From positions 124,001-188,000 of the forward strand of contig NZ_WEGI01000015.1 of NCBI RefSeq assembly GCF_009604425.1: 64,000 bases of DNA, given 5' to 3'. Position 1 is the stretch's first letter. Every line of letters begins with the position of its first letter. Both the position numbers and the translations under genes were made by a program. The notes beneath the pieces were generated by a model. It had not been told where the DNA came from. It did not search any database and worked only from the letters and a program-made list of their open reading frames with translations. Below, piece after piece: positions 52,146-60,423 of this stretch. The stretch comes from Nocardia aurantia. Its GTDB lineage: Bacteria; Actinomycetota; Actinomycetes; Mycobacteriales; Mycobacteriaceae.

Positions 52146-52169
52146 GCCCCGGCGCACACGCGCCGGGGC
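52146..52169 (+). other. Strong hairpin in merR leader
   Basis: GCCCCGGCGC-ACAC-GCGCCGGGGC, a perfect 10-bp stem with a 4-base loop, 18 bases before the ribosome site GAGAGG (52188-52193). It follows the promoter, so it is more likely a 5' stabiliser or attenuator than a terminator of an upstream gene. Confidence 0.7.
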
Positions 52170-52197
52170 CTGCGGGCGTTGAACAACGAGAGGTGCT

Positions 52198-52554
52198 GTG
52201 CAGCAACCGAATACCGACCCCACCGGCGACCGCAGCGCCGCCGACAAACTGGACGACGACACCTACCCCGCCTACAGCATGGGACGCGCCGCGGAAATCC
52301 TCGGCGTCACCCCGGCGTTCCTGCGCGGACTCGACGCCGCCGAGCTGCTGACCCCCCAACGCTCCGCCGGCGGGCACCGCCGCTACTCCCGCTACCAACT
52401 TCGCATCGCCGCCCGCGTGCGCGAACTCGTCGACGCCGGCAACCCCCTCGACGCCGCGTGCCGCATCGTCATCCTCGAGGACCAGCTCGCCGAAGCGCAA
52501 CGCCTCAACACCGACCTGCGACACACCCTCGACCAACACACCGACCCCCACTGA
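52198..52554 (+). CDS. MerR-family regulator
   Basis: This 118-residue regulator has the MerR winged helix (YSMGRAAEILGVTPAFLRGL, then TPQRSAGGHRRYSRYQLRIA) and a short coiled-coil for dimerisation, without a large effector domain. GAGAGG lies 4 bases before GTG 52198. It is driven by a TTGACA-type promoter and has a structured leader. The broken PAS-ANTAR gene follows 93 bp downstream. Confidence 0.9.
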   Translation: MQQPNTDPTGDRSAADKLDDDTYPAYSMGRAAEILGVTPAFLRGLDAAELLTPQRSAGGHRRYSRYQLRIAARVRELVDAGNPLDAACRIVILEDQLAEAQRLNTDLRHTLDQHTDPH

Positions 52555-52647
52555 ATCGCCGAGCCACCCCCAGCGCAGGCACCCGACGACCGGCGAGGGG
52601 GCCGGCGGACCGCGACCCGTGAGCGGTGGCTGGTTCCCGGGGCGGGT

Positions 52648-53372
52648 GTGTCGGATAATTTGTGCGTGACACAGAGGAAGGCGACCACGGACAGCGTGCC
52701 GGGCCCGGCGGTGGAGCTCATCGCGGCGGGCCGGTCGCAGAAGGTCGGTAGTTTCCGGTTCTGGTTCGATGGGCAGCGCTGGGAATGGTCCGACGAGATC
52801 GCCCGGATGCACGGCTATATGCCCGGTGTGGTGACACCGACGACGGAATTGCTGCTGGCGCACAAGCATCCCGACGACCGTGCCCAGGTCGCGGACGCGA
52901 TCGCGCATTCACTCGACACCGGGGAGCCGTTCTCCTCGCGGCACCGGTTCCTCGACACCGCGGGCGTGTGCACCACGTGATCGTGGTGTCGGACCGGCTG
53001 CTCGACGACACCGGCACCGTGACCGGGACCGCCGGTTATTACATCGACGTCACCGACACCTTCGCCGAGCACCGCCGTGAGGTGATCGCCGACGCCCTGC
53101 CGGAGGTGTTCGAGGACCGCGCGGTCATCGAACAGCTCAAAGGCATCCTCATGTACGTCTACCGCATCAGCGCCGACCGGGCCTTCGACGTGCTGCGGTG
53201 GCGATCGCAGGAGACGAACACGAAACTGCGGGACCTCGCGGCCCGGATCGTCACCGAACTCGACACCCTGCCACCGGGGCCACCGGCCAGCCGTAGCCAA
53301 TTCGACCACCTACTGCTCACCGCCCACGAACGCATCCCCCGACATACCGACCGGCACACCCGACCCGCGTGA
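52648..53372 (+). pseudogene. PAS-ANTAR protein gene with frameshift
   Basis: The gene encodes a PAS domain (FRFWFDGQRWEWSDEIARMH to SSRHRFLDTAG) and an RNA-binding ANTAR domain (IEQLKGILMYVYRISADRAF), but the two lie in different frames. The first frame ends at a TGA at 52978; the sequence resumes as RVHHVIVVSDRLLDDTGTV in the next frame. Adding one C within 52961-52966 restores an uninterrupted 241-residue protein, so this looks like a one-base deletion or a sequencing error. Intact members act as RNA-binding antiterminators that respond to a signal through PAS. Confidence 0.88.
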
Positions 53373-53522
53373 CACCCGCACCCGGTCTCGGGTCGGGCAC
53401 ACCGTCGGCATTCCGCGAACGGGTCGGCCACCCGACCGACCTGCCCGGCCACCGCCGCAGCCGATCGCTCGACGACCCACGGGCAGCCGGCTCGAGACCC
53501 GCCGCCGCGCGTTGCCGGGGTG

Positions 53523-53678
53523 TCACGCGGGTGTGAGCTGCTCGGTACGCACGAAGATCGGGTAACGGGCACGCTGATCACCGGGCACCCCGATCACCAC
53601 ATGCTCGTCGTCGATCACCGCGGTGACGACGAAGACCTGGGCACCGGTCCCGATCCGTACCCGATCCCCAATCTGCAC
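53523..53678 (-). CDS. Small hypothetical SH3-like protein
   Basis: This 51-residue protein (MQIGDRVRIGTGAQVFVVTA) reads as a small beta-barrel, KOW- or SH3-like. GTG 53678 gives a tidy start but there is no good ribosome site. Evidence for it as a gene is modest. Confidence 0.45.
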   Translation of the reverse strand: MQIGDRVRIGTGAQVFVVTAVIDDEHVVIGVPGDQRARYPIFVRTEQLTPA

Positions 53679-53859
53679 AGGCGGCAGCCTAGCGGGGCCG
53701 TGGATCCTCCCACGCCAGGGTGCATCGATAGCGCATCGTTTGCTCGCGATGGCCGGTCGGTGGTGGATTGTCCGCCCGGCGGCGGGTCTCTTCACCTAAG
53801 TCGTGGTCGACCTCGCGCACCGGGCGGGTTGCGGCCTGAGTGCCGCGCGCACGATCCGG

Positions 53860-54291
53860 TCAGGCGTCGATGGCCTGGCGATCGGGCTCGGCGCGGGAAA
53901 CCTCGATCTTGCGGGGTTTGGCCTTCTCCGCGATCGGGATGCTCAACCGCAGGACACCGTCGCGGTAGTCGGCGCGGATCGAATCGGTGTCGAGGTTCTC
54001 GCCCAGGAACAGCTGCCGCGAGAACACTCCGCGGGTGCGTTCCGCCGCGATCATCGAGCGGCCCGGATCCAGTTCCGGGCGTGCGGCTTTCACGGTGATC
54101 ACATTGCGTTCGACATCCAGGTCGAGGGAATCGGGGTCGATGCCGGGCAGGTCGAACTCGACGAAGAAATCGTCACCGTCCCGCCAGGCGTCCATCGGCA
54201 TCACCACCGGCCGGGCCGGCGTGCCGAAGACCTGCTGCGTCAGGCGATCCAGGTCGCGGAAGGGATCGGTACGCATCAGCATGGTCGCCAT
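53860..54291 (-). CDS. Small heat-shock protein (Hsp20/alpha-crystallin)
   Basis: This 143-residue chaperone holds unfolded proteins in a refoldable state. The alpha-crystallin core is clear: [40 protein letters not shown] and [13 protein letters not shown]. Its gene is divergent from an HspR-like repressor gene, and dyads between them are likely operators. Heat induction through that repressor is expected. Confidence 0.95.
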   Translation of the reverse strand: MATMLMRTDPFRDLDRLTQQVFGTPARPVVMPMDAWRDGDDFFVEFDLPGIDPDSLDLDVERNVITVKAARPELDPGRSMIAAERTRGVFSRQLFLGENLDTDSIRADYRDGVLRLSIPIAEKAKPRKIEVSRAEPDRQAIDA

Positions 54292-54331
54292 CGTTAGCTC
54301 ACTCCATTCTCGATCGAAGGGTGCTCAGATA

Positions 54332-54381
54332 ATCTATGTCATCTGGCATAGATAATATTTATCACTCGAGCCAGTTGAGTG
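54332..54381. promoter_or_regulatory. HspR-like operator region between hsp20 and merR-type gene
   Basis: Two dyads occupy the gap. ATCTATG-N8-CATAGAT at 54332-54353 has perfect 7-base arms in an AT-rich patch. CACTC-N9-GAGTG at 54363-54381 resembles half of the known HspR HAIR element (CTTGAGT-N7-ACTCAAG) but is diverged. Either could be the repressor's site. Confidence 0.6.
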
Positions 54382-54417
54382 CAAGCGTGGGTGAGAGATA
54401 ACTTCAGGTAGGTGACC

Positions 54418-54774
54418 ATGAGTGAGAAACGGGAGACACGGCAGATGCCGGCAGACGCACCCGGCCATCTGCCGGCGGCCGGGCAGGCGGTGTACGCGAT
54501 CTCGGTGGCCGCGGAACTGGCGGGCGTCGGCGTGCAGACCCTGCGCCTCTACGAGCAACACGGATTGATCCACCCGGTCCGTAGCGGCGGTGGCACCCGC
54601 CGCTACAGCAGCGACGATCTCGCGCGGCTGGCCCGCATCGCCGCCCTGGCCGGGCAAGGGGTCAACCTCGCCGGGATCGCGCGCATCCTCGACCTCGAAG
54701 ACGCCAACGCCGCGTTGCGCGAGAGCAACAACGCCCTAGCCGCTGAGCGGTCCCGTGGTCCACATCCCGCCTAG
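54418..54774 (+). CDS. HspR-like MerR-family repressor
   Basis: This 118-residue regulator matches HspR in its helix-turn-helix (VYAISVAAELAGVGVQTLRL, then YEQHGLIHPVRSGGGTRRYS) and in NLAGIARILDLED. HspR represses heat-shock genes. ATG 54418 is preferred to the GTG at 54412. It is divergent from hsp20. Confidence 0.92.
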   Translation: MSEKRETRQMPADAPGHLPAAGQAVYAISVAAELAGVGVQTLRLYEQHGLIHPVRSGGGTRRYSSDDLARLARIAALAGQGVNLAGIARILDLEDANAALRESNNALAAERSRGPHPA

Positions 54775-54991
54775 CGGGCCGGTCGCCGACTCGGTGGATA
54801 CACCGCCTCGGGCCGTGCCGTGCGGAAAGTGACTGTCCCGGTGCGACTTTCAGCCTTGGGAATGCCCATGGGCCGGGCCCCGAACTGCCCGATGCGGCGG
54901 ACTGCCGATGATTGTGGCATAGTGGGAGGCTGAGAACGGGCTTCTTACAAGGATGGGCCCGGCTCACTACAGAAAAGAAGTTGTTTACAGC

Positions 54992-55195
54992 ATGGCTCAA
55001 GGCAGTGTGAAGTGGTTCAACGGTGAAAAAGGCTTCGGCTTCATCGCTCAGGACGGAGGCGGCCCGGACGTCTTCGTGCATTACTCGGCCGTGAGCGGCT
55101 CGGGTTACAAGTCCCTCGATGAGGGTCAGCGTGTCGAGTTCTCGGTGGAGCAGGGCCAGAAGGGCCCCCAAGCCCAGGACGTCCGCGCGATCTGA
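54992..55195 (+). CDS. cspA: Cold-shock protein (CspA type)
   Basis: This 67-residue single cold-shock domain binds single-stranded RNA and DNA. RNP motifs [11 protein letters not shown] and VFVHYSAV are intact. ATG 54992 gives the canonical [11 protein letters not shown] long leader precedes it, as is usual for cold-shock genes, and a terminator with a U-tract follows 18 bases after the stop. Confidence 0.96.
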   Translation: MAQGSVKWFNGEKGFGFIAQDGGGPDVFVHYSAVSGSGYKSLDEGQRVEFSVEQGQKGPQAQDVRAI

Positions 55196-55213
55196 TTCAG
55201 CGCGATCTTCTGT

Positions 55214-55252
55214 GAAGAGCTTCGCACCGTCATCGGTGCGAAGCTCTTTTCG
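55214..55252 (+). terminator. Rho-independent terminator after cspA
   Basis: GAAGAGCTTCGCACCG-TCAT-CGGTGCGAAGCTCTTTTC, a stem of about 15 bp with a 4-base loop and a run of T at its end. It is the clearest intrinsic terminator in the window. Confidence 0.92.
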
Positions 55253-55293
55253 TTCGAATGGTTGAAACCACGGCAGGCCCCGGCGGGGGATGG

Positions 55294-55479
55294 TCAGCGG
55301 CCGTGCCGGTCCCGCTTGCGTACTTCGGCGTAGTGCTCCCTGATCGCCCGGTCGAGTTGGGCGCGGGTCGCGTGGTCGGCGGTGGTGGCGAGTGCCCTGC
55401 GGAACGCCGCGATATCGCGCATCAGCTCGAGATAGTCCTTCTCAGTCACTGTGCGCATTGCGCGGTCCTGTTCGCTCAT
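55294..55479 (-). CDS. Small helical hypothetical protein
   Basis: This 61-residue protein (MSEQDRAMRTVTEKDYLELM) is charged and helical. No family is recognised. ATG 55479 has a weak GGCGGG upstream. It is convergent with cspA. Confidence 0.5.
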   Translation of the reverse strand: MSEQDRAMRTVTEKDYLELMRDIAAFRRALATTADHATRAQLDRAIREHYAEVRKRDRHGR

Positions 55480-55651
55480 GTGCCCGCCGGTCGCCGGAGG
55501 GGAGTGATGGGCTTGCCGGCCGTGCCCGGGCGACTCCGATTCCGCGACCGGGCGGGGGTGAATACCGTTGCAGTGCAACCGATCCGATTCGATTGGGGCA
55601 TCACGCCGAAGATCCCGTCCAGCCCGGAACAGCCGGGTCTACAGCGTTACT

Positions 55652-56545
55652 CTACACTGCGCTGTTCGGAGTTCCGTGGAGATCGGCTGTCCACAGCGGC
55701 TGAAACATGTGCCAGTCGGCGGGGTGGGCGGCGATTCCCGCGGCGAATCGGTCGGCGAGGTACTGCGTGGTGCGCCCGATACCGCCACCGGTATCGAGGG
55801 GTGCGTCGATGTGGAAGCCCCAGCCGGTGGGCGTGAACCAGCACCGGACGGGCAGTAACGGTGCGCCCGTATCGATGGCCAGGCGTGCGGGGCCCGAGGG
55901 CATCCGGGCCGGCTCCCCGAAGAAGGTGACCGGCACACCGGTGCCGGACAGGTCGCGTTCGCCGAGCAGGCCAACCACCCGACCTCGATGAAGGCGGTCG
56001 ATCAGCGTCGGGAAAGGAGGGGTGGCGTCGCCGGTGCGGGGGATGATCTCGAAGCCGAGCCCTTCGCGGAAGCGCACGAAACGCCGGAACAGCGACTCGG
56101 GGGCGAGTCGTTCGGCGACGACGGTGGGCTGTCCGATGCGCTCGACGACCCAGATTCCGGCGAGATCCCAGTTCCCGCTGTGGGGGAGGGCCAGCACCGC
56201 ACCGGTGCCACGGTCGATCGCGTCCCGGATGTGCTCGAGGCCGGTCGCCGAGTCTTCGATGGTGTCGGCCAGGCGAGCCGGATCCATCCTGGGCAGCCGG
56301 AACGCTTCGCGCCAGTAACGGGCGTAGGAGCGCAGGCTCGCTCGCACGAGTCCGGCCGGGACGCGGTCGGGCGTGGTGCCCAGCACCCGGGACAGGTTGA
56401 GCCGCAACTGCCGGTGTCCGCCGCGCCGGGACGCGCGGTCGGCGGCCGCGTCGAACAGGCGAACGGCCGGCCGCTCGGGCAGGAGCCGGATCAGCTGCCA
56501 TCCGGCCGCGTAGCCGAGGTCCCAGGCACGACCGGTCGAGGTCAC
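55652..56545 (-). CDS. PatA/LpxL-like lysophospholipid acyltransferase
   Basis: This 297-residue acyltransferase has the LpxL-type catalytic motif LALPHSGNWDLAGIWVVER (His-X4-Asp) and resembles PatA, which acylates phosphatidylinositol mannosides in Mycobacteriales. A second conserved segment GLLGERDLSGTGVPVTFFGE follows. It lies outside the expected pgsA-patA-pimA cluster here, so it may be a second copy with a different acceptor. The neighbouring regulator and desaturase genes also concern lipids. Confidence 0.86.
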   Translation of the reverse strand: MTSTGRAWDLGYAAGWQLIRLLPERPAVRLFDAAADRASRRGGHRQLRLNLSRVLGTTPDRVPAGLVRASLRSYARYWREAFRLPRMDPARLADTIEDSATGLEHIRDAIDRGTGAVLALPHSGNWDLAGIWVVERIGQPTVVAERLAPESLFRRFVRFREGLGFEIIPRTGDATPPFPTLIDRLHRGRVVGLLGERDLSGTGVPVTFFGEPARMPSGPARLAIDTGAPLLPVRCWFTPTGWGFHIDAPLDTGGGIGRTTQYLADRFAAGIAAHPADWHMFQPLWTADLHGTPNSAV

Positions 56546-56642
56546 CGATCCATCGTCCCCTTCTCCTCCGGGAGTGCCGACGCCGGGCTTCGCTCCCGGC
56601 CGCGAAGGCCGGTCGGAACCGGTGTCGAACAGACGTCAACAA

Positions 56643-56654
56643 TGTAGGTCTACA
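56643..56654. promoter_or_regulatory. TGTAG-N2-CTACA dyad before tetR
   Basis: Perfect 5-base dyad 43 bp before the TetR start. On the minus strand it continues as CTACATTGT, which also occurs at 57463-57471 before the desaturase gene. Confidence 0.55.
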
Positions 56655-56697
56655 CTATCGGAGAATTTCAGCAGCTCACCAGGAGGCCCTTCCCGTC

Positions 56698-57429
56698 ATG
56701 GCCGAATCGCCGATCGACAATGCATCAACCCCGTCCGGAACCGAGCCGGCGGCCGGTCGCCGGCGCAGTCCGGTGACGCGCGAGGCGGTGTTGCGGGCCG
56801 CGCTCGGGATCATCGACCGCGACGGGGTCGACGGTATGTCGATGCGGCGCCTGGCCGATGCGGTGGGACGCGATCCGATGGTGATCTATCGGCATGTGTC
56901 GAACAAGGCCGCGGTGCTCGACGGGGTGGCCGAAATCGTGTTCGAGCAGCTGTCGGTCGACGCCGGCGCCCCGGACTGGACATCCCAGTTGCGGGTGGTG
57001 GCAAGGGATTTCCGCCGACTGGCACTGGACCATCCGAAAGTGGTCCCGCTGCTGGTGACCCGGCCGTTGGCGACGCCGCTGGGACTGCGGTCGCAGGCGG
57101 TGCTGCGGCCGCTGGAGGACATGCTCGCGTTGCTGATGCGTGCCGGATTCTCCGGCGCCGACGCGCTGCATGTCTATCGGGCCTTCTTCGGATTCCTGTT
57201 CGGGCACGTTCTCAACGAACTGCAGGAGGTCGTGGAGAATCCCGAGGAGACCGACGGCGTGCTCCGCCTCGGGTTGTATCGACTGCCCATCAGCGAGTTC
57301 CCGCTGTTGCGCGAACTGGCACCGGTCCTCGATGCCTACGACGGCACCGCCGAACTCGAGCGCGGGCTCGACATCCTGTTGACCGGCCTGGCCGCGAACC
57401 TGTCGAACGGCGATCCGCATCGCGGATGA
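56698..57429 (+). CDS. TetR/AcrR-family regulator
   Basis: This 243-residue regulator has the helix-turn-helix GMSMRRLADAVGRDPMVIYR, then HVSNKAAVLDGVAE, and a TetR_C-type ligand domain. AGGAGG lies 11 bases before ATG 56698. The desaturase gene follows 212 bp downstream, preceded by a related operator, so the pair may control membrane fluidity. Confidence 0.92.
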   Translation: MAESPIDNASTPSGTEPAAGRRRSPVTREAVLRAALGIIDRDGVDGMSMRRLADAVGRDPMVIYRHVSNKAAVLDGVAEIVFEQLSVDAGAPDWTSQLRVVARDFRRLALDHPKVVPLLVTRPLATPLGLRSQAVLRPLEDMLALLMRAGFSGADALHVYRAFFGFLFGHVLNELQEVVENPEETDGVLRLGLYRLPISEFPLLRELAPVLDAYDGTAELERGLDILLTGLAANLSNGDPHRG

Positions 57430-57462
57430 CCTGGCCGGACCGGGTGTGTTAACAACGTTACA

Positions 57463-57473
57463 CTACATTGTAG
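57463..57473. promoter_or_regulatory. CTACATTGTAG palindrome before desaturase
   Basis: An odd-centred perfect palindrome (CTACA-T-TGTAG) in an AT-rich patch about 170 bp upstream of the desaturase start, sharing CTACATTGT with the element before the TetR gene. Confidence 0.55.
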
Positions 57474-57641
57474 ATATATATCGTTAGGGCACCTACGCTG
57501 GCGGTAACCGGGTCATGTGTCGAGCGACCGCCGATCCGGCAGGTCGCGCGACCGGAACCGAGCCAGGGCGAGGTCGTAGCCATCGAGGGCGCGATCATCA
57601 CTTCCCGCGGCACAGCTCACAGGAACCCGAGGGTAGGAACA

Positions 57642-58883
57642 ATGGCAATTACCGACGTCGCCGTCTACGCACATCTGAGCGCGGCCGATATCGAGGCGCT
57701 GGGAAGCGAACTCGACGAGATCCGGCGCGATATCGAGGACTGCCGCGGAATTCGGGACGCGACCTACATCCGCCGCACGATCGCTGCCCAGCGCGGTCTC
57801 GATGTCGCGGCACGGCTCGTGATCATGTTGAGCCGCAACCGGATCGGGCTCACCGTGGGCACCGTCGCGCTGGCCGTGGCGAAGAGCATCGAGAACATGG
57901 AGATCGGCCACAACGTCAGCCACGGCCAGTGGGATTGGATGAACGATCCCGAAATCCATTCCACCACATGGGAATGGGATATGGCGGGCTCGTCGGCGCA
58001 GTGGCGCCACGCGCACAACTACCGCCACCACGTGTTCACCAACGTGCTCGGCATGGACGACGACATCGGTTTCGGCGTGATGCGGGTGACCCGGGATCAG
58101 CGGTGGCGGCCGTGGATGCTGCTGCAGCCGCTGCAGAACATCCTGTTGGCGGTCGCCTTCGAGTGGGGGATCGCCATCCACGGCTTCGACGCCGAACAGG
58201 CCCGGGCCGGCACCCGGGACGAGAAGTTCGCGCAGGCCAGGATCGTGTCCGGGAAGATCGTGCGGCAGGTCGCCAAGGACTACCTGTTGTTCCCCGCGCT
58301 GAGCGGCCGCCGCTGGCGGCGCACGCTGACCGCCGTGCTCGCCGCGAACGCGCTGCGCAATGTCTGGGCCTATCTGGTGATCTTCTGCGGTCACTTCCCC
58401 GACGGCGCGGAGAAGTTCACCGCCGCGGCGATCGAACAGGAGACCGCGCCGGAGTGGTATCTACGGCAGATGCTGGGTACCGCGAATTTCGACGCCGGAC
58501 CGGTACTCGCCTTCCTCAGCGGCCATCTGAGTCATCAGATCGAGCACCATCTGTTCCCCGATCTGCCCGCCAATCGCTACCCCGAGATCGCCGTGCGAGT
58601 CCGCGCCCTCTGCGACAAATACGATCTGCCCTACACCAGCGGTCCGCTCTTGCGTCAGTACCTCCTGGTCATGCGCACGGTCCACAAACTCGCCCTACCG
58701 GACCGCTTCCTCATCGCGACCTCCGACGACGCGCCGGAGACCGCTTCGGAACGAAAGTTCCTCGGCTCCACCGCGATTGCCGCCGACGGCACCGGATACC
58801 GCGGGCTGCGCACGGCCCTGCGCCGGCGCGCTCTGCGGGCAGCGGAACGTCGTATCGATCGAACGCCGGCACCGCGGAGCTGA
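57642..58883 (+). CDS. Membrane fatty-acid desaturase (DesA3-like)
   Basis: This 413-residue integral membrane desaturase inserts a double bond into an acyl chain using a di-iron centre. All three histidine boxes are present: IGHNVSHGQWDW, AHNYRHHVFTN and GHLSHQIEHHLFPDLPANRY. It closely resembles mycobacterial DesA3 (stearoyl-CoA delta-9 desaturase). Such enzymes need a ferredoxin-type oxidoreductase, which is not adjacent here. A TetR gene lies upstream. Confidence 0.95.
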   Translation: MAITDVAVYAHLSAADIEALGSELDEIRRDIEDCRGIRDATYIRRTIAAQRGLDVAARLVIMLSRNRIGLTVGTVALAVAKSIENMEIGHNVSHGQWDWMNDPEIHSTTWEWDMAGSSAQWRHAHNYRHHVFTNVLGMDDDIGFGVMRVTRDQRWRPWMLLQPLQNILLAVAFEWGIAIHGFDAEQARAGTRDEKFAQARIVSGKIVRQVAKDYLLFPALSGRRWRRTLTAVLAANALRNVWAYLVIFCGHFPDGAEKFTAAAIEQETAPEWYLRQMLGTANFDAGPVLAFLSGHLSHQIEHHLFPDLPANRYPEIAVRVRALCDKYDLPYTSGPLLRQYLLVMRTVHKLALPDRFLIATSDDAPETASERKFLGSTAIAADGTGYRGLRTALRRRALRAAERRIDRTPAPRS

Positions 58884-58898
58884 GGTGCTGCCCGGCGG

Positions 58899-60338
58899 TC
58901 AGCGCCGTGCCGGAACGAACGCACCGTGGAAGGTCATGGGCACGTGGTGGCGGAGCCGGATCGTGGCGATCGGGCCACGGTCGGGCCGATCGGCCGGAAG
59001 TACCTGCACGCGAGTCCGTTTCGTGGCGGGCTGGTGTTCGAAGGTGAGTAGCCAGCCGTCGCCCTCGGTGCCGCCCTCGGAAGGGGCGAACAAGGGTTCG
59101 CAGACGGTGTCGCCGGGCGCGGTCGTGTAGGTGTGGCTGCGGCCGGTGTCGTGATCGATGGTCGTGATCGAATCCGGATCGCCGCCGTGGGCCGAGGCGG
59201 CGGCGACGTAGCTGTATCGGTGCGGCCGCGTGGCATAGCGCTGGTCAAGTTGGGGGAATTCACAACCGTTGTCGTGCAGCACTTCTCGGGTGACCCGGGT
59301 GCTGCGCCGGTCGATCGTCAGGCGGGTCAGCTGTCCGCCGAACGCGGGGCCGGGGTCGGTGCGGTAACGGCGGAGGTGGCCGTTCCAGCCGGACCAGCCG
59401 CGGCCGGGATCGTGGGTCACCAGTTCGACGGCGGTGGCGGTGTCGGTCTCGTAGGCGTTGGTGACGTGGAAGTGGAACAGTGCCTCGGTCTCGACGGTGA
59501 TCGGGGCGCCGCCGGCGCGGGGTACGAGGACGATGGTGGTGCCCAGGCGCGGTTCGTAGGACATCGCGCGGTCGATCGAGCTCAGGCCGAGGACCGCCGA
59601 GATCGGGCGGTTGACCACGATCGGGGCGATCACGAAGACCAGGTGACGTTCGGTGAGCGCGAAGTCGTGCACGAAGCTGAACTGCCGGATCGGCACGGAC
59701 GCGATATCTTTCAGCCGGCCGCCGGTCAGCCGATAGCAGCGGATCATCGGCCGCGGGAAGAAGTCGAAGCCGAAGTTGTAGATCTCGCCGCTCACGGGAT
59801 CGCGCTTCGGGTGGGCGGAGAAGGCGCCCATGCGTTTCAGGGCGCCGCCGAAACTCTCCGCGCCGTGCGTCTCCAGGGTGCGCGGGTCCAGGCGGTAGGG
59901 GCGGCCGCCCTCCCACAGCGAGTAGAGCCGATCGTCGTGGACGAGCACGTTCGTGTTCGACATGTTCGCCGGCGGACGGAAGGCGTTGGCGAGCGCGCCA
60001 CCGGCGCGCTGGGTGCCGAATCCCCGGCCGAGCGGGGCGCCGGCCGAGGTCCTGCGGTACTCGCGGGTACGAACGTACCGGTTGCGGAAGTGCACTCCGT
60101 GCTCGTCGATGGCGAGGCGCGAGACCATCCCGTCACCGTCGAAGACGTGCGCCACCGGATGCGCTCCGACGTCGAATCGACCGGGGCCGATGCGGTACAG
60201 CTCCCCGCGGAGTCCCTCGGGCAGCCGCCCTTCGATCTCGTCGACCCGATAGCCGAACTCCTGCGGTTGCGAGTCCCATGGGGACCGGCCGCCGAGGTCC
60301 GTCACAGCGGGGTCACGGAGAGATTTCGAAACGAACAT
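58899..60338 (-). CDS. Carotenoid cleavage oxygenase family (RPE65-like)
   Basis: This 479-residue non-haem iron dioxygenase has the propeller of the family and the four iron histidines in FSAHPKRDP, SFVHDFALTE, LFHFHVTNAYE and the C-terminal MTFHGAFVPA. It cleaves a C=C bond of a carotenoid, apocarotenoid or stilbene. ATG 60338 gives MFVSKSLRDP, a common start; 60368 is longer and less typical. It is divergent from a TetR gene with an operator between. Confidence 0.93.
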   Translation of the reverse strand: MFVSKSLRDPAVTDLGGRSPWDSQPQEFGYRVDEIEGRLPEGLRGELYRIGPGRFDVGAHPVAHVFDGDGMVSRLAIDEHGVHFRNRYVRTREYRRTSAGAPLGRGFGTQRAGGALANAFRPPANMSNTNVLVHDDRLYSLWEGGRPYRLDPRTLETHGAESFGGALKRMGAFSAHPKRDPVSGEIYNFGFDFFPRPMIRCYRLTGGRLKDIASVPIRQFSFVHDFALTERHLVFVIAPIVVNRPISAVLGLSSIDRAMSYEPRLGTTIVLVPRAGGAPITVETEALFHFHVTNAYETDTATAVELVTHDPGRGWSGWNGHLRRYRTDPGPAFGGQLTRLTIDRRSTRVTREVLHDNGCEFPQLDQRYATRPHRYSYVAAASAHGGDPDSITTIDHDTGRSHTYTTAPGDTVCEPLFAPSEGGTEGDGWLLTFEHQPATKRTRVQVLPADRPDRGPIATIRLRHHVPMTFHGAFVPARR

Positions 60339-60358
60339 GCCGGAAAGTGTCGCAAGAA

Positions 60359-60386
60359 TGAGACACATATAGCAAGTGATGTCTCA
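60359..60386. promoter_or_regulatory. TGAGACA-N14-TGTCTCA dyad
   Basis: Perfect 7-base dyad in the divergent gap between the carotenoid oxygenase and the TetR gene. The spacing suits a TetR dimer covering both promoters. It overlaps the ATG at 60376-60379, which argues for the later start of the TetR gene. Confidence 0.72.
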
Positions 60387-60423
60387 AACCAGGGGCTCTT
60401 GCGGGGGCTTTATACTCGGCCCG

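Larger units (their letters stand above)
51590..52197 (+). other. 608-bp gene-free structured leader upstream of merR
   Basis: No supportable gene lies here. The stretch 51840-52170 is crowded with strong potential stems on the plus strand: CCGGGCAG-N5-CTGCCCGG near 51873, CCGCC/GGCGG near 51910, CCCGG/CCGGG near 52062, and ACCGGCC-N5-GGCCGGT near 52085, ending with a long hairpin at 52146. It may be a regulatory leader or a small RNA; no known riboswitch class was recognised. Confidence 0.4.

Noticed and set aside
51590-52197. Second cobalamin or other known riboswitch
   Set aside because: No B12 box or other core consensus was found; the stems are real but unclassified.
54662-55171. Minus-strand protein overlapping the cold-shock gene
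   Set aside because: It runs antisense through cspA and its leader, with no ribosome site or homology cue.
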